Origin: Erwinia pyrifoliae DSM 12163 | Lineage (GTDB): Bacteria; Pseudomonadota; Gammaproteobacteria; Enterobacterales; Enterobacteriaceae | Length of the DNA stretch: 64,000 bases | Assembly (NCBI RefSeq): GCF_000026985.1 | Contig: NC_017390.1 | Location: 1,910,231 to 1,974,230, forward strand | Reading direction: 5' to 3' | Shown here: piece by piece, positions 19,581 to 28,720 of the stretch | Position numbering within the stretch: the first letter of the stretch is position 1 | Layout of the letters: the number at the start of each line of letters is the position of its first letter | Program-made: the position numbers and the translations under genes | The notes under the pieces: generated by a model | Databases searched by the model: none | What the model saw: only the letters and a program-made list of their open reading frames with translations | Told to the model about the DNA's origin: nothing

Positions 19581-20725
19581 CTTAACTGGCTGGTTCCCAG
19601 CCCCTGCATCAGGCGGTTGCACCAGCTGCTTACCGCCACGCTGAGGATAACCGCAAATATTTGTGCAAGGTTCAGGCCTGCGTCCTTCAGCGGTTGTATA
19701 TGCACTGCGCTGATGCGTTCCGGGGTGCGCGTCAGCCGGGCAGCGAACTGGATCACCGCCTGCTGCTGCTTATCGGCAACGCTTAGCCCCTGCTGAACAC
19801 TCACCTTTAATGCTTCACACAGCTCGCCTGCCGGATAACGGCTAAAGCAGACGCTACTGCCATTGATGCGTGCCGCTACTGCCGCTGCCAGTGCGACCAG
19901 AGGGTTATTGCTGTCGTCTGCCAGTCTGTCCAGCAGCTGGCTCCATCCTGACAGGGTTTGAGCATCATGCGCGAACAGCCGCGCCGCGACCTGCAAATCA
20001 CTCAGCGGTTGGCAGTGAGCGAGTGCATCCAGCTGGTCGGGCGTCGCATAGCGCATTTCAACCGGAGCGACCAGGGGGTGCCAGTCTTTGATGGTGCTGA
20101 AAAGGCTGCCGTCTGCATCGGGTGGAACCATCATTCCAGGCATCCAGCATACCGGTAGCGCTAGCAGGGCGTGAATTCCGGCAACCACACGCGCCTGGTA
20201 GCTGATAAAACCGACAACCTGGCTCAGACTGATTATATCGGGCGCGCTCAGGCCAACCTCATCAAGTCGCTGCAGCGCAGCGGCACTGATTAACGTCGGC
20301 TGGGTAGCAAGCTGGCGGACAAATTCTGTGATCTGCGTCAGGCGATGATTGCTCTCGCGAGACGAGTCAGGCCCCGGTAGCGGGTGAAGCCGTGCCGCAT
20401 AGTGATTGCACAGCCGCTGCACTCCCGCGACCTGTGCCACCGTCAGCGCGCTACTGAGCCGATCGTACAAGCTAAGCGTATGGCTAAGCGTGGTGGGCAG
20501 TTGGGCAGGGAACAGAAGCTGATAAAGGCGGCGCGACGCCTGCAGCGCGGGCTGGGTTTGCCGCAAAACGGATTTAACGTCCGCGTCGACAATCTGAGCC
20601 AGCCCGAGCAGAAACCGGTCTTCAATCGTCGCAGCTTCGGGAACCAGCGGTGCGCGCTGGGCGGGCAGGCTGGTCTGCGTTTCGTGATACCAGTAATTAT
20701 TACCGGTAAAGCGGCGCTGTTCCAT
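19577..20725 (-). CDS. Fused CMD/alkylhydroperoxidase-like protein (Avi_7170-Avi_7169 type)
   Basis: A 382-aa protein that appears to join two carboxymuconolactone-decarboxylase-like domains, usually separate neighbouring genes. The first spans about residues 30-195. The second begins near KDWHPLVAPVEMRYATPDQL and matches the Avi_7169 pattern. AhpD-like enzymes use a CxxC in INGCxxC; here that site reads INGSSVC, so the first cysteine is lost and thiol peroxidase activity is doubtful. I start at 20725: AAGGA sits 7 bases upstream, while the ATG at 20731 touches the ribosome site. The role is unknown; the LysR neighbour may regulate it. Confidence 0.65.
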   Translation of the reverse strand: MEQRRFTGNNYWYHETQTSLPAQRAPLVPEAATIEDRFLLGLAQIVDADVKSVLRQTQPALQASRRLYQLLFPAQLPTTLSHTLSLYDRLSSALTVAQVAGVQRLCNHYAARLHPLPGPDSSRESNHRLTQITEFVRQLATQPTLISAAALQRLDEVGLSAPDIISLSQVVGFISYQARVVAGIHALLALPVCWMPGMMVPPDADGSLFSTIKDWHPLVAPVEMRYATPDQLDALAHCQPLSDLQVAARLFAHDAQTLSGWSQLLDRLADDSNNPLVALAAAVAARINGSSVCFSRYPAGELCEALKVSVQQGLSVADKQQQAVIQFAARLTRTPERISAVHIQPLKDAGLNLAQIFAVILSVAVSSWCNRLMQGLGTSQLS

Positions 20726-21193
20726 GGGCATTCCTTTTGGTTTTATCCGGCGCTTAGCGCAGGCATCAAGTAAGCGGACCTGAATGGCAGAATTATCCTG
20801 ACGCAAGCGACAGGTCTGAAGAAATAATCATCCGTACTATCAAATAGCTGGTTGGCATAAGAAGACGAAATCTTCACGCCTTACGGCGAACACAGGGGCG
20901 TTTACCCTGATGGCGTCAGATTGGACACGGCATTGAGGCGGTCGTGGCTAAGGGGAGGGGTATGTGCTTTCATGCCCGCCGTGGCAGCATGAGCGCGGGG
21001 CGTAAGCGAGGCGGTTTAGTGCCGGGTTCGGGGGTTGAAATGAATCAGTCATTATCAAACACCCCTAACGGGCGATCGAACCGTTCCACGACGCCAGTCG
21101 TGGCGCGATAACCCGTTGTGGTCGCACCCTGATTGCCGTTCACCGTTAGCGAACGGGCAAAACGACCAGACCATTGACGGGATTAGCCGGTTA
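20726..21193. other. Intergenic region between CMD gene and sapF
   Basis: About 470 G+C-rich bases with no credible ORF. Two inverted repeats stand out: CCACGAC-GCCA-GTCGTGG at 21086-21103 and CCGTTC...GAACGG at 21136-21156. Either could help end sap transcription, but neither has a T run. Confidence 0.4.
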
Positions 21194-21991
21194 TTAGCGC
21201 CCGGTAACGGTGTTTCGCGTCTCGTCAAAATGGCCAGAGACCAGACGTTTTGTCAGTTCATGTTGCGGCGCAGCGAGAACCCTGGCGGTCTCGCCGCGCT
21301 CTACCACTTCGCCATGGTGCATCACCAGCACCTGGTCGCTGATATGCTTCATCATGCCCAGATGCTGGGTAACATACACATAGGCAATGCCGTACTTTTC
21401 CTGCAATTCCAGCATCAGGTTAATCAGCTGCGAACGTATTGACATATCCAGAGCGGCCAGCGCTTCATCCGCAACTATTACCTGCGGTTGCAATATCAGC
21501 GCGCGCGCAAGGCCGATACGCTGCTTCTGCCCCGGGGCCAGCATATGGGGATAATAGGAGGCATGATCGGTGAGAAGCCCGACCTGACGCAACGTGGCGA
21601 TAATCCGTTTTTCGCGCTCTGCGCTCTCCAGTTCGGTATTCAGCCGTAGGGGGAAATCAAGGATCTGGCTGATACGCTGCCGTGGATTAAGCGATGTCGA
21701 GGGATCCTGGAAAATCATACGTATCCGCTGACTGCGCCATGCATAATCGCCGAACTCCAGCTGACGACCCTCGATAGATATCTCCCCACCAGAAGGGGCG
21801 ATCATGCCGCTAAGCATTTTTGCCAGCGTTGACTTACCCGAACCGTTTTCCCCGATAATAGCCAACGTCTGCCGCTCACCAAGGCTGAAGCTGACGTCTT
21901 TAACGGCCTCGACATGCTGGCGTCGGAACAGCCCGGTACGGTAGCGAAAGGTTTTGCTCAGATTACGCACTTCCAGCAGCGTCTCAAACAT
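21194..21991 (-). CDS. sapF: Peptide ABC transporter ATP-binding protein SapF
   Basis: A 265-aa ABC ATPase, one of the two nucleotide-binding subunits of the Sap importer, which handles antimicrobial peptides and is linked to potassium uptake and, in E. coli, putrescine export. Walker A is GENGSGKS at 47-54, the signature is LAPGQKQRIGLARAL, and Walker B is VIVADEALAALD. The conserved MIFQDPSTSLNPRQRIS is intact. It overlaps sapD by one base (TAATG) and is the last gene of sapABCDF. Confidence 0.96.
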   Translation of the reverse strand: MFETLLEVRNLSKTFRYRTGLFRRQHVEAVKDVSFSLGERQTLAIIGENGSGKSTLAKMLSGMIAPSGGEISIEGRQLEFGDYAWRSQRIRMIFQDPSTSLNPRQRISQILDFPLRLNTELESAEREKRIIATLRQVGLLTDHASYYPHMLAPGQKQRIGLARALILQPQVIVADEALAALDMSIRSQLINLMLELQEKYGIAYVYVTQHLGMMKHISDQVLVMHHGEVVERGETARVLAAPQHELTKRLVSGHFDETRNTVTGR

Positions 21992-22983
21992 TACTGGCTC
22001 CCCATATTCAGCGGAAAATGACAGGCAAACAGATGATTTTTCGAGCCGGTCAGGCGCGGTGTTTCAATACAGGTTTTCTGTGCATAGGGGCAGCGTGGTC
22101 CAAGGCGACATCCAATCGGTAAATGTTCCAGCGAGGGTATAGCGCCCGGCAAAGTATTAAGACGACTCTTATGCGCCAGCGAGCGGCCAAAGTCGGGCAT
22201 CGCACGGATCAATGCCTGGGTATAAGGATGATGGGGCGCGCTAATCAGCTCTTCACTGACTGCGGTCTCCACCGTTTGTCCGCAGTACATCACGTTGATT
22301 TTATCCGCCCAGTGACTGAGCATTTGCAGGTCGTGGCTTATCAGTAAAATGGTGGTGTTGTTGTTTTGATTCAGGCGCGCCAGCAGACGGAAAATCTGTG
22401 CCTGGGTGGTTGGCTCCATCGCATTGGTCGGCTCATCGGCGATAAGCAGTCGCGGCTGATTCGCCAGCGCAATAGCGATCATCACCTTCTGACACTCGCC
22501 ATCGGTTAATTCGTAGGGGAAACTGCTCATGATATCTTTATGATCTTTAATCCCTACCCGGTGCAGCAGCTCAATCGCCCTTCGGTGCCGCCAGCCGAAA
22601 CGCTGATACCAGCGGCCTTTCCACGTCCAGCCCGGGATTGCCTGCTTAAGCTGGGTGCCGATGCTTTCTGAAGGATCAAGGCACGACTGCGGTTCCTGAA
22701 ATATCATCGAAACGTTATGACCGACGAGCTTGCGCCGCTCGCGTGCCGAGAGATGCAGCAGATCGATATCATCAAAGCGCATGCGGTCGGCGGTAATGCG
22801 CCAGTTATCTTTAGTCACGCCACAAATAGCCTTGGCAATTAAACTTTTACCCGAACCAGACTCGCCGACCAAGCCGCGTATTTCCCCTTCGGTCAGCGTA
22901 ATGCTCACGCGGTCCACCGCCTTGACCGGGCCGTCGGCGGTCATAAATTCAATCGTCAGGTTACGGATATCGAGTAGCGGCAT
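21991..22983 (-). CDS. sapD: Peptide ABC transporter ATP-binding protein SapD
   Basis: A 330-aa ABC ATPase with Walker A GESGSGKS at 40-47 and Walker [14 protein letters not shown]. The C-terminal oligopeptide-transporter extension contains the cysteine cluster [17 protein letters not shown] typical of the OppD/DppD group. In E. coli, SapD also supplies ATP-binding function to the Trk potassium system. It overlaps sapC by one base and sapF by one base, so translation is coupled. Confidence 0.96.
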   Translation of the reverse strand: MPLLDIRNLTIEFMTADGPVKAVDRVSITLTEGEIRGLVGESGSGKSLIAKAICGVTKDNWRITADRMRFDDIDLLHLSARERRKLVGHNVSMIFQEPQSCLDPSESIGTQLKQAIPGWTWKGRWYQRFGWRHRRAIELLHRVGIKDHKDIMSSFPYELTDGECQKVMIAIALANQPRLLIADEPTNAMEPTTQAQIFRLLARLNQNNNTTILLISHDLQMLSHWADKINVMYCGQTVETAVSEELISAPHHPYTQALIRAMPDFGRSLAHKSRLNTLPGAIPSLEHLPIGCRLGPRCPYAQKTCIETPRLTGSKNHLFACHFPLNMGSQ

Positions 22984-23873
22984 TATTCAACTCCTGCAAC
23001 GATGGCCCGGCGGATCCCGTCACCCAACAGGTTAACAATCAATACGCTCAGCATAATGGCTGCACCAGGTAACATCACGGTCCAGGGGGCGACATAAATC
23101 AGTTCAAGGGAGTCGCCCAGCATTGCCCCCCATTCGGGGGAAGGCAGCTGTGCGCCGAGATCGAGAAAACCGAGTGCGGCAATGTCAAGAATGGCTATCG
23201 ACAGGGCGCGGGTCAATTCGGTCACCAGCAGGGCAAGAATATTGGGTAAAATGGCGTAACGCAGAATTTCAAAGCTGCTGGCGCCGTCAAGACGAGCTGC
23301 CACCACATACTCTTTCTCCAGCTCGTCGTGTACTGCACTGTAGATAGCGCGCACCAGACGAGGTAACAGAGCAAGAAACACCGCCAGCATGGCATGCTCC
23401 AGCTTAGGCCCCATAAATGCCACAACAATGATGGCCAGCAGCAGCGAAGGTATTGATAACAGCGTATCGAGAATATGATTGAGCACCGCCGAGCGCAGTC
23501 CGTGCGTTAGCCCGGCCATCACTCCCGGCACCAGGGCGCAGCAGGCCGAAACCAGAGTAACCACCATTGCCGCCCCCACGGTCGGCGCAGCGCCGCTCAA
23601 CAGGCGACTGAGCAGGTCGCGCCCCAGATCGTCAGTGCCAAGGAAAAAAGAGACATCGCCATAGCGCGACCAGGATGGCGGCAGCAGCTGGTAGCCAAGA
23701 AACTGCTGGTCGATACTATAGGGGGCCAGTACGCCGCCAAAAAGGGTTAGCAGCAGCAGAGCAATAAAGGCATAAAAGGCAATCATCGCGGTGGTATCGC
23801 CGTAGAACAGCCCCCAGGTATGACGCAGTGGACTGGGTGGCTTCTTCTCTGCGTAGATATTATCGGACGGCAT
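22983..23873 (-). CDS. sapC: Peptide ABC transporter permease SapC
   Basis: A 296-aa inner-membrane permease of the DppC/OppC type, with a cytoplasmic N-terminus and about six transmembrane segments. The permease-ATPase coupling loop reads [20 protein letters not shown], at the usual position. The [14 protein letters not shown] motif near residues 79-92 is characteristic of the family. It overlaps sapB by 14 bases. Confidence 0.95.
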   Translation of the reverse strand: MPSDNIYAEKKPPSPLRHTWGLFYGDTTAMIAFYAFIALLLLTLFGGVLAPYSIDQQFLGYQLLPPSWSRYGDVSFFLGTDDLGRDLLSRLLSGAAPTVGAAMVVTLVSACCALVPGVMAGLTHGLRSAVLNHILDTLLSIPSLLLAIIVVAFMGPKLEHAMLAVFLALLPRLVRAIYSAVHDELEKEYVVAARLDGASSFEILRYAILPNILALLVTELTRALSIAILDIAALGFLDLGAQLPSPEWGAMLGDSLELIYVAPWTVMLPGAAIMLSVLIVNLLGDGIRRAIVAGVE

Positions 23874-24825
23874 ACCATTCCTTATGTTTCAGCGGATTAG
23901 TCATGGCACCCAGAATATCGGATAGCACGTTTACCGCGATCACCAGCGCGCCAACCACCATCACCCCGGCAGAGATGGCGGCATAATCCTGCTGCCGGAT
24001 AGCATTAATCAGCCAGCGCCCCAACCCTGGCCAGCTGAACACCATTTCGGTGATCATCGCCAGCGTCAGCATAGTCGAAAATTGCAAGCCTAAACGCGGT
24101 ATCACCGGGGGCAGCGCATTATGCAATACGTGACGGCGAATGACGCTGATCAAGGACAGCCCGCGCGTTGCAGCTGCCTTGACATAGTTTTGTTGCATGA
24201 CATCACCCGTGCTGAGCCGCAGCAGGCGGATCACCTCCGTGGTGGGCGCAACCGCCAGCGCGATCACCGGCAGCACCATGTGTTGCAGCGCGCTGATAAC
24301 CATTTCACGTCGCCACGGCGAGTCGGATAGCCACGCATCGATCAAAGCAAATCCGGTAACATGTTTGACCGGATATAACAGATCGAAACGCCCGGAAACC
24401 GGCAGCCAGCCAAGATTGAGTGAGAAAAACAGCGTCAACAGCAGCGCCAGCCAAAAAACCGGCAGCGAAAAACCTACCAGTGCCAGCGCACTGATTGCCT
24501 TGTCCTGCCATTTATTGCGCATCACGCCAGCGGCGATACCCAGCGGGATGCCAACAAGCAGCGCCAGCGTAAAAGACATCAGGCACAGCTCCAGCGTGGC
24601 CGGAAACACTTCACCCAGCTGTTGGGCGATCGGCTGGCCGTTAATACTGGAGACGCCGAAATCGAAATGCAAAATCCCGGCAAACCAGAACAGCCACGCA
24701 TCCGGCAACGAAGCGCCTTGCAGCGGAGCATGCGGCGTAAAATAACTCAGGCTGAAGCCGAGTTGCGTTATCATAAACAGCGTGATGATAAACAGCACCA
24801 GGCGGCGCAGCGTATAGATAATCAC
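23860..24825 (-). CDS. sapB: Peptide ABC transporter permease SapB
   Basis: A 321-aa inner-membrane permease of the DppB/OppB type that pairs with SapC. It has an N-terminal helix followed by a periplasmic segment and five further helices. The EAA-type coupling loop is [20 protein letters not shown]. It overlaps sapA by 4 bases (ATGA-type) and sapC by 14 bases, as expected in one tightly coupled operon. Confidence 0.95.
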   Translation of the reverse strand: MIIYTLRRLVLFIITLFMITQLGFSLSYFTPHAPLQGASLPDAWLFWFAGILHFDFGVSSINGQPIAQQLGEVFPATLELCLMSFTLALLVGIPLGIAAGVMRNKWQDKAISALALVGFSLPVFWLALLLTLFFSLNLGWLPVSGRFDLLYPVKHVTGFALIDAWLSDSPWRREMVISALQHMVLPVIALAVAPTTEVIRLLRLSTGDVMQQNYVKAAATRGLSLISVIRRHVLHNALPPVIPRLGLQFSTMLTLAMITEMVFSWPGLGRWLINAIRQQDYAAISAGVMVVGALVIAVNVLSDILGAMTNPLKHKEWYAVR

Positions 24826-26450
24826 GGTGATTTCTCCTTGCCGTCATCGCGATAGACACCGGCAAATGAAGCGTTGCCAAACGGGCTGAGCACCAGTCCT
24901 TTTATATCATAGCGGTAAGCCTGCAAACGTAAGGAGTAGGCGAGTGGCAGCACCGGTAGCTCCTGCGCCAGCAGCATCTGTGCACGATTATAATAGTCAA
25001 TTCGTTCTGCCAGCTCCTGAGACAGCAACGCTTTATGCAGCAGCACGTCAAAGCCCGAATTGCACCAGTGCGCGTAGTTAGTCTGCGAGGCTATCGCCGC
25101 GCAACTGAGCAGCGGGCGGAAAAAGCTATCCGGGTCATTGCTGTCGGTGGCCCAACCGGTCAGCGTAAGATCGTGGTTCATTTCCATCAGTCTGGCTTCC
25201 TGAAAACGGCCTTCGACCGGCACAATATTCACCGTTACCCCGATCTGTGCCAGGTCGGCCTGGATAAGTTCTGCCGTTTTCAGCGGGCTGGGGTTCCAGG
25301 CTTGTGAAGCGGGGGGAACCCATAGCGTCAGATGCAGGTCATTGATTCCCAGCGCTTGCAATTCTTCACGCGCCCTGGCTGGATTATAGGAGGTAATATG
25401 CGCCTCGGTGTCATAAGCCCATGAGGCACGCGGTAATATCGAAGCGGCGGTTTCGGCGGTGCCGTAATAGATTGAGGCCATTAAACGTTCGTTATTGATA
25501 GCCAGCGCCAGCGCCTGGCGTACCTGAGGCCGATCGAGAGGAGCCTTGCGGGTATTAAATGCCAGGTAAGCAGTATTCATTCCCGGGCGCAGCGTCAGGC
25601 GCAGACGAGGATCATCACGCAGAATCGAAAGCTGGCTCGCTGCCGGGTATGCCAGCACATCACATTCCCCGGTTAACAGTTTCGACAAACGCCCGGTACC
25701 GCCCGCGCTGATATCGACCACGACCTGTGACATACGGGGCTGGCCTTTCCAGTAGTCATCATGGCGCTGCAGGCGAATATATTGCCCGCCGCGGAAATCA
25801 TTCAGCATAAACGGCCCGGTACCTACCGGCTGGCGGTCCATCAACTCCTGGCGGTCTGCCCTGGTTAACTGTTCTGCGTATTCGTTTGACAGTACCGGTG
25901 CGAAGTGCGTAGCGAGATGCCAGAGAAAGGAGGCATCAGGGCTGTTCAGGCGGATCTCTACCGTATGGCTATTCAGCTTTTTCACGCTTTGCACCGCATC
26001 GACAAACTGCAAGCTGTCAAAGTAGGGATAATTGCCGCCGCTAACGTTGTGCCAGGGATGATGGCGGTTAAAAACCCGTTCGAAGCTGAAGACCACATCG
26101 TCAGCATTCATCGCCCGCGTTGGGGTGAACCACGGGGTATGTTGGAAGGGGACATGAGAACGTAAATGGAAACGGTAGGCCGCGCCGTTGTCCAGCACCT
26201 CCCAGCTTTCCGCCAGTTCAGGGATCAGCCGGTAGGTATAAGGATCGACGTCAAGCAGGCGGTCGTAAAGCTGCGCGGCCAGCGTATCTACAACTAATCC
26301 GCCGCTGGCCAACTGTGGGTTAAAGGTATTAATGACACCGTTGACGCAGTACACAAAGCCGCTCTGGCGAATATCGCCGGGCGAGGAGGACCAAACCGGA
26401 GTGCTCAGCACGCTCAGGGCGAGAAGCAATAGAGGGAATAATTTGCGCAT
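24822..26450 (-). CDS. sapA: Periplasmic peptide-binding protein SapA
   Basis: A 542-aa substrate-binding protein of the oligopeptide/dipeptide family (SBP_bac_5). It captures peptides, including antimicrobial peptides, in the periplasm and delivers them to SapBC. A signal peptide is clear ([21 protein letters not shown]). I start at 26450, where AGAAGAG precedes the ATG; 18 extra in-frame codons upstream have no signal-peptide logic. It is the first gene of sapABCDF and is transcribed away from the ryhB region. Confidence 0.95.
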   Translation of the reverse strand: MRKLFPLLLLALSVLSTPVWSSSPGDIRQSGFVYCVNGVINTFNPQLASGGLVVDTLAAQLYDRLLDVDPYTYRLIPELAESWEVLDNGAAYRFHLRSHVPFQHTPWFTPTRAMNADDVVFSFERVFNRHHPWHNVSGGNYPYFDSLQFVDAVQSVKKLNSHTVEIRLNSPDASFLWHLATHFAPVLSNEYAEQLTRADRQELMDRQPVGTGPFMLNDFRGGQYIRLQRHDDYWKGQPRMSQVVVDISAGGTGRLSKLLTGECDVLAYPAASQLSILRDDPRLRLTLRPGMNTAYLAFNTRKAPLDRPQVRQALALAINNERLMASIYYGTAETAASILPRASWAYDTEAHITSYNPARAREELQALGINDLHLTLWVPPASQAWNPSPLKTAELIQADLAQIGVTVNIVPVEGRFQEARLMEMNHDLTLTGWATDSNDPDSFFRPLLSCAAIASQTNYAHWCNSGFDVLLHKALLSQELAERIDYYNRAQMLLAQELPVLPLAYSLRLQAYRYDIKGLVLSPFGNASFAGVYRDDGKEKSP

Positions 26451-26636
26451 AACTCTTCTGATTTTCAGGCAATAGACTGAGTGTAACCCACTCTTTGTCT
26501 GCACCCAAAGTTTGCCGTCGCGAATGGTTTTTTTTCATCCGGGGTCAAGCCATCAGCGCAGCATTCAGGTTGAATATGCACACAATTTTTGCGGGAATGA
26601 GAAGTATTCTCAACAAAGTGCTTTACAAGCGATATT

Positions 26637-26655
26637 GAGAATGATTATTATTCCT
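26637..26655. promoter_or_regulatory. Fur box over the ryhB promoter
   Basis: GAGAATGATTATTATTCCT matches 13 of 19 positions of the Fur consensus and overlaps the -10 of the promoter (TTTACA at 26622-26627, TATTAT at 26646-26651). A second palindrome, TGAGAA-GTA-TTCTCA, lies about 40 bases upstream. Iron-loaded Fur would silence the RNA downstream. Confidence 0.75.
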
Positions 26656-26657
26656 GT

Positions 26658-26746
26658 GTTCTTCGGCGGTGGCTCTACCGTTGAAGAGCATGACATTGCT
26701 CACATTGCTTCCAGTATTTTTAGCCCGCTTGACGCGGGTTTTTTTT
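26658..26746 (+). ncRNA. ryhB: RyhB small RNA
   Basis: RyhB is the Fur-repressed, Hfq-dependent RNA that shuts down iron-using proteins during iron starvation. The conserved targeting core at 26692-26718 begins GACATTGCTCACATTGC and continues TTCCAGTATTT, as I recall it from E. coli RyhB. A 5' stem-loop precedes it (CTTC/GAAG and CGGT/ACCG pairing, 26661-26687). A terminator follows (CCCGC / GCGGG, then eight Ts). The 5' end is inferred from the promoter; the length of about 89 nt fits the known 90 nt. Its place between sapA and pspF differs from E. coli, where ryhB lies between yhhX and yhhY. Confidence 0.88.
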
Positions 26747-26789
26747 CGCTGTGCCCACACACATGACCTTGCCAGGAAAGGACGGAAGG

Positions 26790-26900
26790 ATGAATCAACT
26801 GACCCAAAGGCATTCAGGAAAAAGACTTCTGGAAAATAGTTACTTAACCTGTGTTGCATTCTATTTTTTGGGCGTATCGTTCGAAAATTACAGAAGCTGA
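26790..26900 (+). CDS. Possible 36-aa small ORF
   Basis: The ORF begins MNQLTQRHSG and is 36 codons long. AAAGGA lies 7 bases before the ATG, a good ribosome site. It has one hydrophobic stretch (TCVAFYFLGVSF). I do not recognise it. It lies between ryhB and the double-glycine peptide unit in an A+T-rich pocket. No other support. Confidence 0.3.
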   Translation: MNQLTQRHSGKRLLENSYLTCVAFYFLGVSFENYRS

Positions 26901-27020
26901 TAAACTTCATTTTCCAGATAAAAAGATCCTGCTCCTGACTGGAAAACAATGATGGTTGTGGTTTCGTTGCGTTACTAATGTCAATAATGCTCTTGTCCAC
27001 CGCAGAATTAAAATATCACT

Positions 27021-27242
27021 ATGGGTAAAAAGCAAATGACCCCTATTTTTGTAAAAAAAATACCTGCTATATTAATCATGCCGCTAACGATATTAGCCAT
27101 ATCTTTTTCATCGATGCGAATAATTGGCGATAACAACTCCCTTGTTGACGTGTTTTTAGCGGTGATAATCTACCTTGGCTTTGCTAATTTATTCAAAATA
27201 ATAATCAGCCTGACATGCTGGTTCAATGGAAAGAGTAGTTAA
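27021..27242 (+). CDS. Two-helix small membrane protein next to a double-glycine peptide
   Basis: A 73-aa protein with two predicted transmembrane segments (about residues 13-32 and 43-68) joined by a short charged loop (RIIGDNNS), and a lysine-rich start. I do not recognise the family. The start at 27021 or an internal ATG at 27036 are both possible; neither has a strong ribosome site. The gene ends 25 bases before the 33-aa peptide gene on the same strand. Bacteriocin immunity proteins are often small multi-helix membrane proteins beside the peptide gene, so an immunity or partner role is a hypothesis. The region is A+T-rich compared with the sap and psp flanks. Confidence 0.6.
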   Translation: MGKKQMTPIFVKKIPAILIMPLTILAISFSSMRIIGDNNSLVDVFLAVIIYLGFANLFKIIISLTCWFNGKSS

Positions 27243-27267
27243 CAACTAATGATAAAAGGAATGTGAA

Positions 27268-27369
27268 ATGAAAGCATTAACACAAGTAGAGATAGTCTCT
27301 GTTTACGGTGGAAATGGTGGAACTCCAGCAACTCCCGCAAATGCCGTTGGAGAAGCAGTCATCTGTTAA
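27268..27369 (+). CDS. Double-glycine-leader peptide, bacteriocin-like or signalling precursor
   Basis: A 33-aa ORF behind AAAGGAATGTGAA. The first 15 residues (MKALTQVEIVSVYGG) have the form of a double-glycine leader: hydrophobic residues at -4, -7 and -12 relative to the cleavage site, glutamate at -8, and GG at -2/-1. Such leaders are removed by C39-peptidase ABC exporters. The predicted mature peptide is 18 residues, NGGTPATPANAVGEAVIC, glycine- and proline-rich with a C-terminal cysteine. No exporter lies in the window. It is too short for ordinary gene callers. The function is unknown. Confidence 0.6.
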   Translation: MKALTQVEIVSVYGGNGGTPATPANAVGEAVIC

Positions 27370-27559
27370 TATCTGAAAAAGGGCTAAGCGTTTTTAGTTT
27401 ATCAATCATCACATATCCTTATAACCTGACAAACTAAAGTCTCCTGTTATCGTTCTAACCCACCCTCTGTTTTATTATTCAGATTACGCCAGGCGATATT
27501 CTACAAAAGTAAAACGCGGTACACGGCTCTGCATGTATGATGGCGAAGGAGGAACCTGG

Positions 27560-28552
27560 CTACTCTTCATCAAAGTGAATTTGATGTTTCTTAAGCATGG
27601 CCCTGAGCTGATGATAGGTAACGACTAACAGGTCAGCGGCCCGGCGCTGATTAAAACGTGCCTGAATCAGTGCCTGCTCAACCAGTTTTTTTTCCTGCTG
27701 GTACTGCCAGTTCCGCAGATCGAGCGGCAAACGGGGCGGCATATCGTGAGTGAACTGCGGTTCATACTCTGCCACGCTACGTTGAAAAGGATCGATAATG
27801 ATGCTGTCCAGCGCCATTTCGCTATCTGCATGGCGATAAACCGAGCGCTCCACCACATTTTTCAGCTCGCGCACGTTGCCTGGCCAGCCATAGGCCAGAA
27901 GCTGTCGCTCTGCCGCCGGGGAAAAGCCGGGGAAAAGCGATAGCCCCAGTTCCCGGCACATCTGTATGGCAAAATGATGCGCCATCACCAGAATATCGCT
28001 GCGGCGCTCGCGTAGCGGGGGCAGCTGGACAACATCAAAGGCCAGCCTGTCTAACAAGTCGGCGCGGAATTGACCTTCGCGTGCTAACTGCGGTAAATCG
28101 GCATTGGTGGCGCAGACCAGCCTTACGCTCACCTGCAAAGGCTGACTGCCGCCAACCCGCTCCAGCTGACCGTATTCAATCACTCGCAACAGCTTTTCCT
28201 GTACCAGCATCGGTGCGGTAGCCAGTTCGTCGAGAAACAGCGTACCGCCATCGGCACGTTCAAAACGGCCAAGATGACGTTTTTGCGCGCCGGTAAATGC
28301 GCCGGCTTCATGGCCAAACAGCTCAGAGTCCAGCAAATTTTCATTCAGGGCAGCGCAGTTTAAAGAGATGAACGGACCCTGCCAGCGTTCAGACAGATAA
28401 TGCAATCGGCTGGCAATTAATTCTTTACCGGTACCGCGCTCGCCGATCACCAACACCGGTTTATTCAGCGGTGCCAGTCTGGATACCTGCTCCAGCACTT
28501 CAATAAAATTGTTTGATTCACCCATCAGGGTTTCAGTATTTTCATTTATCAT
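27560..28552 (-). CDS. pspF: Psp operon transcriptional activator PspF
   Basis: A sigma-54-dependent activator of the phage-shock-protein genes, held inactive by PspA until membrane stress. The 330-aa protein lacks a receiver domain, as usual. The AAA+ domain shows Walker A GERGTGKE (37-44), the sigma-54-contacting loop GAFTGA (84-89) and Walker B GGTLFLDE (102-109). A Fis-type helix-turn-helix closes the protein (NQRRAADLLVVTYHQLRAML). I choose the ATG at 28552, with GGTG upstream; a TTG four codons earlier is the alternative. It is divergent from pspA, sharing the control region. Confidence 0.95.
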   Translation of the reverse strand: MINENTETLMGESNNFIEVLEQVSRLAPLNKPVLVIGERGTGKELIASRLHYLSERWQGPFISLNCAALNENLLDSELFGHEAGAFTGAQKRHLGRFERADGGTLFLDELATAPMLVQEKLLRVIEYGQLERVGGSQPLQVSVRLVCATNADLPQLAREGQFRADLLDRLAFDVVQLPPLRERRSDILVMAHHFAIQMCRELGLSLFPGFSPAAERQLLAYGWPGNVRELKNVVERSVYRHADSEMALDSIIIDPFQRSVAEYEPQFTHDMPPRLPLDLRNWQYQQEKKLVEQALIQARFNQRRAADLLVVTYHQLRAMLKKHQIHFDEE

Positions 28553-28628
28553 TAATTTCACCAATTATTAGTGATAATCACCATGATATTCTTCCGGTAT
28601 CGGACTGTAAAGCCATTTCCCGATTTAA

Positions 28629-28662
28629 AATCAATAAGATATAATTTGGCACGCTATTTGTA
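28629..28662 (+). promoter_or_regulatory. pspA sigma-54 promoter with adjacent IHF-like site
   Basis: TGGCACG at 28647-28653, four bases, then TTGTA at 28658-28662. This fits the sigma-54 consensus TGGCACG-N4-TTGCA with one change, and strongly resembles the E. coli pspA promoter. AATCAATAAGATA at 28629-28641 is close to the IHF consensus. PspF sites are expected further upstream, toward pspF. Confidence 0.85.
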
Positions 28663-28720
28663 TTATCAGATACCGACAAATGGCATATGGCCAGACACCG
28701 GACTGATGAGGAATTTGATT

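Noticed and set aside
26623..27000. 125-codon minus-strand ORF across ryhB
   Set aside because: It runs antisense to the RyhB core and terminator, lacks a ribosome site and has no recognisable domain.
27536..27590. GGAACC motif near the end of pspF as part of an HrpL box
   Set aside because: No CCACNNA at the right spacing follows, and the site points into the 3' end of pspF.
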